Shown: positions 47,394-58,639 of the stretch, one piece after another
Position numbering within the stretch: the stretch's first letter is position 1
Layout: each line of letters begins with the position of its first letter
NCBI GenBank assembly: GCA_964017045.1
Contig: OZ024807.1
Coordinates: 16,543,941 to 16,607,940, forward strand
Origin: Omphiscola glabra
Taxonomy: Eukaryota > Mollusca > Gastropoda > Lymnaeidae
Length of the DNA stretch: 64,000 nt
Reading direction: 5' to 3'
The notes under the pieces: generated by a model
The model's database searches: none
The model's input: the letters and a program-made list of their open reading frames with translations, nothing else
What the model was told of the DNA's origin: nothing
Made by a program: the position numbers and the translations under genes

Positions 47394-47671
47394 GGTAGAA
47401 ATACGCTTGATGGATCTGTGAGCCGGTCTGATGTAGTGTGGAAATTTCTGGCGATGTTGTACGAGGATCGAATTGTTTTTTTTAATAATAGGAATGCGTG
47501 ATTTTACTAAGAGCGTCACGTTAACTGACAAGTCGTCCAGATTCACACTTCATTAGACAGAGAACCTCTCCAGAACAGTGTTACTTGGCGCCGTCTTTTA
47601 TGTCAACGTCTCTATCGGAACTGTTCTTCCCCGTGTGTTCAAACACGGACACCATTCACTTTCTCTAACGG

Positions 47672-47844
47672 CAGCGGTTCTCAACCTGTGGGTCGCGACC
47701 CCTTTGGGGGTCGAATGACCCTTTTCCAGGGGTTGCCTAAGACCATCGAAAAATACAGATGCTCTACAGTTATGAAGTAGCGATGAAATAATTTTGCGGA
47801 ACTGTATTAAAGGGTCGCGGCATTAGGAAGGTTGAGAACCACTG
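47672..47844 (-). mobile_element. SPIN-like hAT element, copy 3
   Basis: 173 bp in opposite orientation to copies 1 and 2. Ends CAGCGGTTCTCAACC and GGTTGAGAACCACTG are both present. The interior has GGGTCGCGACCCCTTTGGGG, then GGTTGCCTAAGACCATCGAA and AGTTATGAAGTAGCGATGAA, the reverse complement of the copy 1 blocks. The flanks TCTAACGG and TATTGTAT do not match, so no target duplication is visible. Confidence 0.85.
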
Positions 47845-48099
47845 TATTGTATGAGTAAAAATACTATGAAAACTTTTTTTTTCTCCACGGAGAGACCCAG
47901 TTGAAACAACAACTGTAAGACATATAACAGTTTTCACTTATACGGTCACAAGTCTGATGGAGCTTATGCACAGTTGACAAACAAGAGTACGCCTCCATGG
48001 TTCTGGAGCTTCAGTGCTGCTAGTTTGGGCGCATGCATCATTTGCTAGAAGAGAATTCTTATTGGTCAAAGTTCAAGACACCAACAAAGAGAGGAGCCA

Positions 48100-48276
48100 A
48101 ATATTGGGCTAAATATTGAGCCAAATATTGAGCCAAATATTGAGCCAAATATTGAGCCAAATATTGAGCCAAATATTGAGCCAAATATTGAGCCAAATAT
48201 TAAGCCAAATATTGAGCCAAATATTGAGCCAAATATTGAGCCGAATATTGAGCCAAATATTGAGCCATATATTGAG
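48100..48276. repeat. 12-bp minisatellite, about 15 copies
   Basis: Repeats of GAGCCAAATATT, nearly perfect. Edge copies have GGGCTAAATATT and GAGCCATATATT. Confidence 0.95.
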
Positions 48277-49199
48277 AATTGTGTTGGGAATTTTCCGTGA
48301 TGTGGCGCTTTAGATCACTGATTTATACTGTATCGATAATAGAGGAGGGAAGAAGGGGGGAGGTAAAAAAAAAAAAAGGCAAAAAACCACATTTGTAATT
48401 GAGAATAATGAGAATATCCAGTAAAGCAATTTGCTTTGGAGGCTAGATAATCTGTCATTACAATGACGTAATCGGCATAGCTAAATTGAATGATAACAAG
48501 CTATAGTTGACAGAAATTAAGGAATCCATAAATTTCATGTGCATCAAATGAAGCACAGAAAACTATCTCATAAAGAGATCTGATCGAGATACATGTGATT
48601 CTGGCATGGGTGTGGGGGTGTGTGTGTGGTGAATTTTGAACGCTAAAGATGACGAGGATCTTGGCCAAACGTCAAGAGGAACGGATCAACCAGATTTACA
48701 TTTTGTTAACGGATGTTTCTTTGCTCCTGTGTTACCATATCCTATAGAACGGCGTTGCGATTGTTTGAATGCAAACATCTTGAGTGTGTTTAATCAAAGT
48801 CCCAAAGGAAAAACAAAAATATCGCTTCGTTACCTTTGGGTCTGATGTCTAGCTCTCCCCTCCCCCCCCACCCACCCACCTACCTTTACAGCGAACTATT
48901 CCAGGACCATCTTTAACTTTGTTACACCAGAGCGTTCATTTCTCCAAGCCGCATTTGTAACTTCATTACACGCGAGCGCTAGTTTGGTTTGTTCCAGCCG
49001 TGATCGGGTTACGCTGGCCAGCTGACCGGCAGACACCAAGACACGGACGGACTTAATGAAACCAGTCCTGACCGATGGTCATTGATGGTCCCGCTAAGAT
49101 AAGGGGAATTAAGAGTGGGGTGGATGCAACGTAAAAAATGGGAGAAAGGGCTGGACTGAAAGGGTTAGATATATTTATTCCTGATTGATCTTTGACCCA
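48277..49199. other. unique region
   Basis: A 69-codon frame at 48636-48845 has no known motif. GT-rich spot near 48606-48628, C-rich spot at 48853-48870. Nothing firm. Confidence 0.4.
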
Positions 49200-49728
49200 T
49201 TTAGGTGAATGTCCTATATACATGAATGATATAAGTTAATGACCTATATACATGAATGATATAAGTGAATGACCTATATACATGAATGATATAAGTGAAT
49301 GACCTAGTTACATGAATGATATAAGTGAATGGCCTAGTCACATGAATGATATAAGTGAAGGGCCTAGTTACATGAATGATATAAGTGAATGACCTAGTTA
49401 CATGAATGATATAAGTGAATGGCCTAGTTACACGAAGGATATAAGTGAATGACCTAGATACATGAATGATATAAGTGAATTACCTAGTTACATAAATGAT
49501 ATAAGTGAATAACCTAGTTACAAGAATGATATAAGTGAATGACCTAATTACATGAATGATATAAGTGAATGACCTATTTACATGAATGATATAAGTGAAT
49601 GACCTAGTTACATGAATGATATAAGTAAATGACCTAGTTACATGAATGATATAAGTGAATGACCTAGTTACATGAATGATATAAGTGAATGAGCTTGTTA
49701 CATGAATGATATAAGTGAATGACCTAAT
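49200..49728. repeat. 30-bp minisatellite, about 17 copies
   Basis: The unit has ATGAATGATATAAGTGAATG then ACCTAGTTAC. The 5' copies have CCTATATACATG and the rest CCTAGTTACATG. The period is strictly 30 bp over the whole array. Confidence 0.95.
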
Positions 49729-49857
49729 AATACAAGACATATCCCGTGTGCCCCCCAGGACCAGAAGCACATCTTGTGTATGACAATAAATTGTAATTGG
49801 AACCTAATTTACAAGTGTTTATGTCATCAGACCGTTCAGGTAACTTTGAACACAACA

Positions 49858-50035
49858 CCTTGGTGGATGTATAAAGCACAACTTTGGCGATGGTGGATGT
49901 ATAAAGCACAACGTTGGCGATTTTGGATGTATAAAGCACAACGTTGGCGATGGTGGATCTATAAAACACAAGGTTGGCGATGGTGGATGTGTAAAACACA
50001 ACGTTGGCGATGGTGGGTGTGCAAATGGTGATGGT
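49858..50035. repeat. 30-bp minisatellite, about 6 copies
   Basis: Repeats of GGTGGATGTATAAAGCACAA then CGTTGGCGAT. Confidence 0.9.
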
Positions 50036-50534
50036 AGATGTATAAAATGCATTAAGGGGGACAAATGAACAATGAAGCAGATGGCGTCCATCCTAGGTAT
50101 CAAAACATTGTCTAATCATATTTGTTGTCAATTGATGGTAGCGGGGAGGTAAAAGAAGTAAGTATTGGAAAAGCAAAACCAACCCTTGTGCATACTATAA
50201 CATCGAACAAATCCATAATTCCCAATGGAAAGTAGAAGTACATTTTTAGGGTTCCATATGAATGTGAGGAACAACGAGTTGACAAAAAATATTATCATTT
50301 ACTTTGTATTGTATCAAAGTGAATTATCACAAGACATTTTGAGTGGGGAAAAAGACTTGACCTAATTGGGCTTCCGTTACTGGCCCTGGCACTGGAAGTT
50401 AAGTTAAAAATACCCTCCAACTCCTTTGCACCGTACTGTAAAGCTTCTTTCAGTTTCTTGGGTGTCTCAGCATTAAGTAGACACTTGTGTTAGAAGATGT
50501 ATCCCTTCCAATGAAACTATTTTAGACTGAAAAG
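50036..50534. other. unique spacer
   Basis: No repeat, frame or motif to report. Confidence 0.5.
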
Positions 50535-50735
50535 GTTTGGCTCCCTCCGTTAGACTGGTATGGTTGGACACCGTCCGTTAGACTGGCAAGGTTGGGAGTC
50601 GTCCGTTAGACTGGCAAGGTTGGGAGCCGTCCGTTAGAATGGCAAGGTTGGGAGCCGTCCGTTAGACTGGCAAGGTTGGGAGCCGTCCGTTAGAAGGGCA
50701 ATGTTGGGAGCCGCCCCGTTAGATGGGTAAGCTGT
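50535..50735. repeat. 28-bp minisatellite, about 7 copies
   Basis: Repeats of CCGTCCGTTAGACTGGCAAG then GTTGGGAG. The 3' copies have lost bases. Confidence 0.9.
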
Positions 50736-50819
50736 GCGCCGTTCGTTAGACTGGACATGTGTGCTACCGTCCGGTTGGGGTGCAAATATAACATTTCCAT
50801 TATCTTATTAGGAAAGTGT

Positions 50820-51138
50820 CGCCTTGAATCACGCCACCTATGAGCGATTTGAAAAACGCCACCTATGGGCGCCTTAAAACACGCCACCTATGGGCGACTT
50901 AAAACACGCCACCTATGAGCGATTTGAAAAACGCCACCTATGGGCGCCTTAAAACACGCCACCTATGGGCGCCTTAAAACACGCCACCTATGGGCGCCTT
51001 AAAACACGCCAACTATGGGCGCCTTGAAACACGCAACCTATGGGCGCCTTAAAACACGCCACCTATGGGCGCCTTGAAACACGCCACCTATGGGCGCCTT
51101 AAAACACGCCACCTATTCGCTCCTTGAAATACGCCAAA
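50820..51138. repeat. 25-bp minisatellite, about 13 copies
   Basis: Repeats of ACACGCCACCTATGGGCGCC then TTAAA, with GAGCGATTTGAAA copies at about 50846 and 50917. It lies about 80 bp from the previous 28-bp array but the units are unrelated. Confidence 0.95.
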
Positions 51139-51294
51139 TTTCAACTGTCAGTGACAAGTGATACTTCTTGTCACACTCAAAACTTAGAAGTAATATTTTA
51201 AAACGAGGGCTTAATCGGGAGCAGTTTTTTACACTGGGTTTAAATATTTTCAGAATTTTTGGGTTCAAGTGTTACAAAAAAGAGAATCAATGTC

Positions 51295-51522
51295 TCATTT
51301 TCTATAACAGGCAACGAAATCTACTTCCCTAGGTTGTAGTGAGAGTGCATTGCCTGCGTCAACCGTTTGCGTCAAGAGATAGCCCACTGATAGGAACAGG
51401 CAGGTGCCGGATGTCGGAATAGAGATGACGTTGTACATAATCACGTCGACAGAGAAGATGCTGTCGTTCAGTTTGTAACAAAGACTTAGGAAACAACAGT
51501 CGCAATACAACGAAAAAAGCAA
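51295..51522 (-). pseudogene. possible OTU-like cysteine protease fragment
   Basis: The minus-strand frame of 75 codons contains VISIPTSGTCLFLSVGYLLT followed by SLQPREVDFVACY. This resembles the OTU core, in which D-G-N-C-L-F-R-S-V-S-Y-L-L is followed by L-R-x-x-V-V-D-F-I. The catalytic Cys is present. The Asp of the D-G-x-C motif is replaced by Ser, and the frame stops right after the second motif, so the catalytic His is missing. If real, it is a dead fragment, possibly from a transposon that carried an OTU domain, or an exon with diverged sequence. The match rests on my reading alone. Confidence 0.3.
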
Positions 51523-51611
51523 TACCTTCCTGTACCAGGCTACGGAAAAAAAGACTCACAGGCGCACACATGTCCAAAGTGTAAGGACGGCCCATTACAC
51601 CGTTCTGTGTG

Positions 51612-52028
51612 GTTAGCAGCCTCAGAACAAATATGGTAAAAAACAGCGACTTGTGAGCAGCCTCAGAACAAAGATGGTAAAAAAACAGCGACTTGTGAGC
51701 AGCCTCAGAACAAAGATGGTAAAAAAACAGCGACTTGTGAGCAGCCTCAGAACAAAGATGGTAAAAAAACAGCGACTTGTGAGCAGCCTCAAAACAAAGA
51801 TGGTAAAAAAACAGCGACTTGTGAGCAGCCTCAGAACAAAGATGGTAAAAAAACAGCGACTTGTGAGCAGCCCCAGAACAAAGATGGTAAAAAAACAGCG
51901 ACTTGTGAGCAGCCCCAGAACAAAGATGGTAAAAAAAACAGCGACTTGTGAGCAGCCCCAGAATAAAGATGGTAAAAAAACAGCGACTTGTGAGCAGCCC
52001 CAGAACAAAGTTGGTAAAAAAACTGCGA
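51612..52028. repeat. 42-bp minisatellite, 10 copies
   Basis: The unit has GCAGCCTCAGAACAAAGATG then GTAAAAAAACAGCGACTTGT. The last four copies have GCCCCAG. Copies are almost identical apart from A-run length. Open on both strands for 128 codons because 42 is a multiple of 3. Confidence 0.95.
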
Positions 52029-52494
52029 CTTTTTTTTAAAGAAAAACTATTCTTTAACTAAAAGTTCAGACGTCACGAATGAAGCTCGCTGCGTGTCATC
52101 ATCCTTTCTTTCACCCCGTCCTGTTAATATGATGCAGTCCATCAATTATCTAATACGAAACGTGTGGAATTTGGGAGGGGTGCAGCTTTGAAGAGGAAGC
52201 AGGACGCACCAGAAGCAAAATATATATAAGAGATTATAGTTTAAAAAATTCACGGTTGAGTGATAGAAAAAACGAAAGCGTGCACTGACATCCCATTGTG
52301 TCACTTACCCGTGGTGGCCGGTGGTTCCCGTGTGTGGACTTTGTAAGGTGTCCTAGGGACAAAAATAGATTTATTTAAAATGCAGTTGAACTTATTACCA
52401 AGGTGTGATTAGCGATCTTGGCATAGTGACTACACGGGGAGGAGGGATGATGAAAGGAAATACGCTTCAGGAAACCAAGTCTCGGATCATTAAA
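52029..52494. other. unique spacer
   Basis: Nothing recognised. Confidence 0.5.
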
Positions 52495-52650
52495 CACAAT
52501 GAACAAATACATCATTAAACACAATGAACAAATACATTATTGAACACCATAAACAAATACATAATTAAACACAATGAACAAATACATTTTTAAACACCAT
52601 GAACAAATACATCATTAAACACAAGGAACAAATAGATCATTCAACAGAAT
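52495..52650. repeat. 25-bp minisatellite, about 6 copies
   Basis: Repeats of AATGAACAAATACATCATTA then AACAC. Confidence 0.9.
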
Positions 52651-53064
52651 GAACAAAGAAATAAAACATCTTCGACATAAGAGAACGTAATCGTTCTTTA
52701 TGATTTAATTTGTGATAACATTTGTGATGAGATTCAATTGTAATTTAGGATGTCAATATTGATGAGATGTTGGCCTCTGAAAATGAATTGAGGAAACTCA
52801 CGTGGCGGTGTTTGCGGGCATAGTCGGGGAAACGGAAACATGGGCTCCATTTCTGTCTCTGATTGATATGACGGAATTCCTGAGAATAGGAACAACAGAA
52901 ATAATCTCATGGGTAACTTTTAAGATAATAAACACCACAACACACACTGAGCTCAGTTTAACACACCTATGACCACATTTCTACCCCCCCTTCCCCCACG
53001 CACTACTCACTTGGTGGACACTGCAGTCTTTGTTACTACATTCCTTCTCTTACTGACTTTCTGA
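52651..53064. other. unique spacer
   Basis: Nothing recognised; C-rich spot at 52984-53000. Confidence 0.5.
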
Positions 53065-53225
53065 CATGTGCTGATTATATTACGCACTTGCTGACCACAG
53101 CTGATTATATTACTTACTTGCTGATCACTGTTGATTATATTACTTACTTGCTGACCACTGTTGATTATATTACTTACTTCATTGACCCTGCTGATTATAT
53201 TACTTACTTGCTGACCCCTGCTGCC
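53065..53225. repeat. 30-bp minisatellite, about 5 copies
   Basis: Repeats of CTGATTATATTACTTACTTG then CTGACCACTG. Confidence 0.9.
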
Positions 53226-53593
53226 TGTGCTATCAGCTCGTGGATGTCCAGAGAACTGCTGTGTCGACTGAAGATAATCTGTTTTAAAAAAAGGACTGTT
53301 TGATGAACGGCCTCAGCACCATGATTGATCACACACAGCAAAGATTACATTAAGAAAATATTAGGATGTGATAAACTTTGTCAATAAATTAGAGAAATGT
53401 AAACAATACCTTTATAATTATGTAATTATGTTGTATATGTAATGTATGGATATTTGAATTGTCCTACATAAACTGTAATGTCGAGCAATGGAGGTGGGAC
53501 TGAAAGTTTGACAAAACATGCATACAATTTAAGTATTTTATACGAATCCCAATGAGTGCTCCCCCCCCACCTGAACTAAATTAAGATTCTAAT
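53226..53593. other. unique spacer
   Basis: AT-rich. Nothing recognised. Confidence 0.5.
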
Positions 53594-53950
53594 GACCCAC
53601 CCGCTTTTACACCGCAGATTTATTTAACGACTTTTTCCGATTAAACAAAAGAAAATAATACGCCCATAACGCACTTGCGATATTAAAAAAATAACAATAA
53701 AAGAATCTCATTTAGCGCAGTTATCGGGACTTCTATAGTGTGAAATCGTTATCATCAAATTCCCTTCATCTTCGCATAATAAAAACAGGGGAAACTTATT
53801 TTTGGGGATGGGATTGGGTCTGAAAATTTTAAAGAATGTGTTGTCATCGACAACGCGTCTAAGTTTCAACTCGATAGGAAAGTGGGTCAATTAGCCGTCC
53901 GAAGATTTTTGCCAGCCACGAACAAAAGCGAAGTTCATATAAAGGATTTA
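53594..53950 (+). repeat. dispersed repeat family, copy C
   Basis: About 357 bp, same layout as copy B: ACCCGCTTTTACACCGCAGA at the start, TTTAGCGCAGTTATCGGGAC in the middle, GTGGGTCAATTAGCCGTCCG near the end, and a GCGAAGTTCATATAAAGGAT tail. It contains TTTTTGGGGATGGGATTGGG where copy A has its G17 tract. Confidence 0.75.
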
Positions 53951-54214
53951 GAAAGAAGGATGTTTAATTGTATTCTTGATCATCGTTAGCCGCAGTGAGA
54001 CAAAACTATACATGTATTTTGGACAAGTGATACTTGATGTTATCATTTTCTGAGATGTACGACAAGTGACACAATAAAGATAAACTCACAATTAATCGCA
54101 CAAAAGTAAGAGTACTTTAAAGTGCTGTCCTAAGGCCTCCAACTCAACAATTTCGAGATTTATTACTGAAATAATGGAACTGACCCAACGGTCCGTTGGC
54201 TTAAACATCGTCTG

Positions 54215-54550
54215 CTAGACGCCCGTGCTGTCTTCTAGACGTTTTTACGTCTGTGCTGTCTGCTAGACGTCTTTACGTCTGTGCTGTCTGCTAGACTTTC
54301 GTACGTCTGTGCCGTCTATTGACGTCCGTTCGTCTGTGCTGTCTGCTAGACGTCCGTACGTTTGTGCTGTCTGCTAGACGTCCGTACGTCTGTGCCGTCT
54401 ATTGACGTCCGTACGTTTGTGCTGTCTGTTAGACGTTCGTATGTCTGTGCTGTCTGCTTATGTGCTGTCTATTTACGTCCGTACGTCAGTGCCGTCTATT
54501 GACGTCCATACGTCTGTGCCGTCTATTGACGTCACTACGTCTGTGCTGTC
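54215..54550. repeat. about 28-bp minisatellite, about 12 copies
   Basis: Repeats of GTCTGTGCTGTCTGCTAGAC then GTCCGTAC, mixed with a shorter type GTGCCGTCTATTGACGTCCG. The palindromic core GACGTC recurs. Confidence 0.9.
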
Positions 54551-55021
54551 TGCCAATACAAAGTCACCCGGACAGCAAGCGCGCATTAAGCTTTCAGCAA
54601 GCACACACAAAGACGGCCCATTAGTGAGCATTAGCACGTTATCCACAACACCCTGCACCCCAGTGCTGAGAAGCACCTAGCAGTGCAGAGAGGTCCCGTG
54701 CAGTTAATTAGGTTATCGGTTTTGAGCACTAGCCCCCATGTCTGACACCATTTCATACACTCAAACCCATTCGTTTCATCGCCTTTGAACCAACAAGTGG
54801 TTAACTTCTTTTTTGAATAGTCTTTCGGCGCCAAATGAACGATGTTACAAGGAAAGTTCTCTTTGACGAATGGAGCCTTGCGTCTGATTCTATCAGAATG
54901 CTGAACATGTATTTGGCTTGGAATGTTAACACGGTATCAAACGTTTTAGCTTTCAATGTTTAGAGATGGCAGGAACACGACCGGAAATAGTTGGTATGAG
55001 TATACGACTCTCAATCGTTCT
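54551..55021. other. unique spacer
   Basis: No motif or frame to support a gene. Confidence 0.5.
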
Positions 55022-55240
55022 GTAATGTAAGGAATGGGCGCCTAATGTAAGTGATGTGTAATAAAGTGATCTGTAACGTAAGGAAGTGGCGTCTAATGGA
55101 GTGCTAAGTAATAAAGTGATGTGTAATTTAAGGTAGTGGCTTCAAATGGAGTGATGTGTAATAAAGTGATGTTTTCATGTGTAATAAGGTGATATGGCAT
55201 AAAATGATGTGTTGTGTATACGTGTGTAATTAAGTGATGT
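55022..55240. repeat. degenerate minisatellite with AATAAAGTGAT, about 5 copies
   Basis: Repeats built from GTAATAAAGTGATGTGTAAT and AAGGAAGTGGCGTCTAATGG, with many substitutions and uneven spacing. AATAAA recurs but there is no gene upstream. Confidence 0.8.
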
Positions 55241-55540
55241 GTAGTAAAAAAATTTGGGAAATTTAATAAAGAAACTGCGCTCCCCCCCCCCCCCCCCACA
55301 CACGCGTGATTATTAGGCTTACGTTAACGTTATTTCCATTCTGCTGATTGAAAAACCTGAATACAACGTTCAAGGAAAGCATTTGAAAATGTGTGTAGGT
55401 GAAGCACAAAACAGTTTTCAATATAATTTCTCACACTAGTTTGTTTTAAGACGTCTGGCTGAGTTTTTCGTTTTAATCCTTTCTATGCAGTGTTTATTAT
55501 TTTGTTTGACATTAATATTCTAATGTCCTATGTTTTGGGA

Positions 55541-55840
55541 AAAACAAAAGAAAATATTACACACCAAACGCAATTGCGATATTTTTAAAAAAAAAAGAAT
55601 CTCATTTGGCGCAGTTATCGGGAATTATATTTCGTGAAATTGATGACCTTTAATTTCTTTAACTTCCCTTTGAAAAAACAGGAAAAACAGATTGTTTGGG
55701 GGTGGGGCTGAAAAGTTGAAAGAATATTGTTGTCATGTGCCAATTTTCAGCTTGATAGGTTGGTGGAGAAAAAAAGTGGGTCAATTAGCAGTCCGAAGAT
55801 TTTGCCCTAAACACAAATGTGAAGTTGTAATAAAGGATTT
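55541..55840 (+). repeat. dispersed repeat family, copy D
   Basis: Lacks the first part of the family. It has GGCGCAGTTATCGGGAATTA, TTGTTTGGGGGTGGGGCTGA, CAGCTTGATAGGTTGGTGG, GTGGGTCAATTAGCAGTCCG and a GTGAAGTTGTAATAAAGGAT tail. It lies about 1.6 kb from copy C in the same orientation. C16 at 55282-55297 precedes it. Confidence 0.75.
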
Positions 55841-56311
55841 TTTTTTAAATACTTGGAATCCGATGTCCTTTAAACAGCTTTATTCCGGGGGTCTAATAAA
55901 TGATCATGCATAAGGAAAATAACTCCGTTGTAACAGAAAATGGCCAAACAAATTGCCAGAATCAATCAATATTCTAGAATGCTAGAAGCGGTAAAGAATT
56001 ATTTCTTTATTAATAAAAGGTGGGATTTTTTTTGTGACTGGTAAGATGGTTCTCAAGTTTGAAGTCTCAGTGGGTCTGACATGATCAATAAAGATCTTTT
56101 TTTGAGCTTGTATAAATATAAGCCGGAATTGCAACGCTTAATCAGAATAAATTGTGTTGCACGTCCCACTTTGATCTCCACGTAGTTACGCTGTTGCATT
56201 TTGATTAAACCCCAGAAAATACTGGAAATGACTTGAATAACTTCACGCAGGGAGTACATTTGTTCTAACGACAATGTGGCAAGGTCCCCCGCATCCAATA
56301 ATGGACATCTG
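55841..56311. other. unique spacer
   Basis: AT-rich; no feature recognised. Confidence 0.5.
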
Positions 56312-56500
56312 AATAAAGACATTAGCATGAAGACATTTTTTATGGAGACATTGCTGTGGAGACATTGGCGTATGGACATTAGTAGGAAGACATTGGTACG
56401 GGGACATTGAAATGAAGACATTGATATGAAGGCATTGATATGAAGACATTGGTATGGGGACATTGAAATGAAGACATTGATATGAAGACATTCTTCATAT
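56312..56500. repeat. 15-bp minisatellite, about 13 copies
   Basis: Repeats of GAAGACATTGATAT or GGGGACATTGAAAT with single-base length changes. Confidence 0.9.
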
Positions 56501-57159
56501 ACTTTTTTTAACAACTGTTTATTCAAACTTTCGCTCAGTAATGTCCAATTGATAGAGTAGAGGCTGTGTTTTTTTCTTTCAGTAAAATTTGATGACGCAG
56601 AAAGTTTATTAATCGTGCTGAAAGGTTTTCCAATAGTTTTTTTGTTCTTTCTTTAGAAAAAAGTCTTGCTTTCTTTGGCAACGTTTTTGTAAAGGGAGTT
56701 TCGCTAGGCAGAAAGGCGCTTCATTGGGCCGAGCATAAAACTAAATTGTGCCATGTAAACTGAGGGATTAGCTAATAACCTGTCATGGAAGTAATTGACC
56801 GGAAAAAAATCTCAGAACCAGGGGAGGTAATTAGGCGTTATATTGGAGCTACGTTCCCGCCCTTCCCCACCCCAGACACCGAGCACCCCCCACAGACAGG
56901 GGCGTATTTCAGTTTGGGACAACACGATATCGCAATATTTAATTCTTAAAGCGGTTCTCCTGCCATGCAATGGTTTTAGGCACCATGTCCCCCCAAATGG
57001 GGCGTGGAGGGGAGGGGAATGCTGACACGGTTCTAACCTGTGGACACGGGGACTAAGGGCGGGGCGAGGCATCAAGCTACGCATTGGACCCCGGTGTAAA
57101 AACAACTCAACACTTGCTTTTGTCGTATCTCTTTCACTATTGTCATAATGCGCTTTTAT
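56501..57159. other. unique spacer, GC-rich in part
   Basis: 56845-57080 is GC-rich with C and G runs. GGTTTTAGGCACC and GGTTCTAACCTGTGG near 56970 and 57032 vaguely recall SPIN pieces but no clear element can be drawn. No gene seen. Confidence 0.35.
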
Positions 57160-57750
57160 CTCATTGGCGACATTTTGTCAAAGACGGTCATCTAGTCAAG
57201 AGAAACAATTCAACTGGACATTTTGTCAAAGACGGTCATCTAGTCAAGAGAAACAATTCAACTGGACATTTTGTCAAAGACGGTCATCTAGTCAAGAGAA
57301 ACAATTCAACTGGACATTTTGTCAAAGACGGTCATCTAGTCAAGAGAAACAATTCAACTGGACATTTTGTCAAAGAAGGTCATCTAGTCAAGAGAAACAA
57401 TTCAACTGGACATTTTGTCAAAGAAGGTCATCTAGTCAAGAGAAACAATTCAACTGGACATTTTGTCAAAGACGGTCATCTAGTCAAGAGAAACAATTCA
57501 ACTGGACATTTTGTCAAAGACGGTCATCTAGTCAAGAGAAACAATTCAACTGGACATTTTGTCAAAGACGGTCATCTAGTCAAGAGAAACAATTCAACTG
57601 GACATTTTGTCAAAGACGGTCATCTAGTCAAGAGAAACAATTCAACTGGACATTTTGTCAAAGAAGATCATCTAGTTAAGAGCAACTAATTCAACTGGAA
57701 ATTTTGTCAAAGAAGGTCATCTAGTCAAGAGAAACTAATTCAACTAGATG
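57160..57750. repeat. 48-bp minisatellite, about 12 copies
   Basis: The unit has GACATTTTGTCAAAGACGGT then CATCTAGTCAAGAGAAACAA. Ten copies are identical except GACGGT or GAAGGT; the last two have extra changes and lose the 48-bp period. Open as GHFVKDGHLVKRNNST for over 170 codons, with a start codon but no signal peptide, which I judge a by-product of the unit length. Confidence 0.95.
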
Positions 57751-58639
57751 TTTTTAACATGGTTCAATATCCGATAAACTTCTTGTGTTTCAAATGAAAT
57801 TCTAAGGCCAAAAAGAATCTTAAAAAACCATTAACAAATTATTCTTAATATTTTCTTTTGCCTCAGAGTAAAAACATTTTTTTTTTAAATTCTTGACGAC
57901 GAAAATCCCCATTGTCAAAGTGTCACATTGTCACAGTCATATATTTCGTTACTTGTTTTTTAAAAAAAGGGAAAAAACTTGTCATGATATTCTATTCAAA
58001 TTGCTGTCCATAGTTAAAGTGTTTGTTGGAGGGTAACAGAAATTTCGGCCCGAAAAGGGAAGCGTTGCAGGCGTGGACGGGTTGGAAAAAAGGGGTGGGG
58101 GGCCTCAGAATTGCGTGTAGCTTACTTCATTACTTGTGACGCGTCGCTATTAAGATGCTACTCTGCTCAAAGACTCACACGACACCTCTACTATAATTCA
58201 TTCGAGCAGAAAGTTCCAGTACCGTACGACACTTACTCATCTTCTCAAGGATGGTTAGCTTTGGTACTTCTTGGTTGAACAAAAATCTCTTTCGAAATAA
58301 CAGCTTTATCTTTTTAAACAGTCTTATCTTTTAAACAGATTTATATTTAAAAAACATCTTTATCTATGAAACAGCCTAATCTTTTAAACATTCATCGAAA
58401 AAGAAAAACACAAAAATCCGCCTAGACAACAGTTATCATAAGCTTCGTTAGTATTCATGTGTGTGTGCAGCTAATATCCGACCTGTTTACCTTCAAATCA
58501 TCTCAAAATCGTTCAATGCATTATCTTAATAGTAAAAAATGAACATACAGTATATAAAATGTATGCACCTCCAAATCGTACACTGTACGCCAAAATCGTA
58601 CGAGTAAACAGGTCTGTAGCATCGAATTGAACGTATGGG
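57751..58639. other. unique AT-rich region
   Basis: Short repeats of CTTTTAAACA at 58310-58390. No gene seen. Confidence 0.4.

Noticed and set aside
55022..55240. Repeated AATAAA as polyadenylation signals
   Set aside because: They are part of a degenerate tandem repeat and there is no gene ending here.
56950..57050. Very diverged SPIN-like piece
   Set aside because: Only scattered words match (GGTTTTAGGC, GGTTCTAACCTGTGG) and order and orientation do not fit one element.
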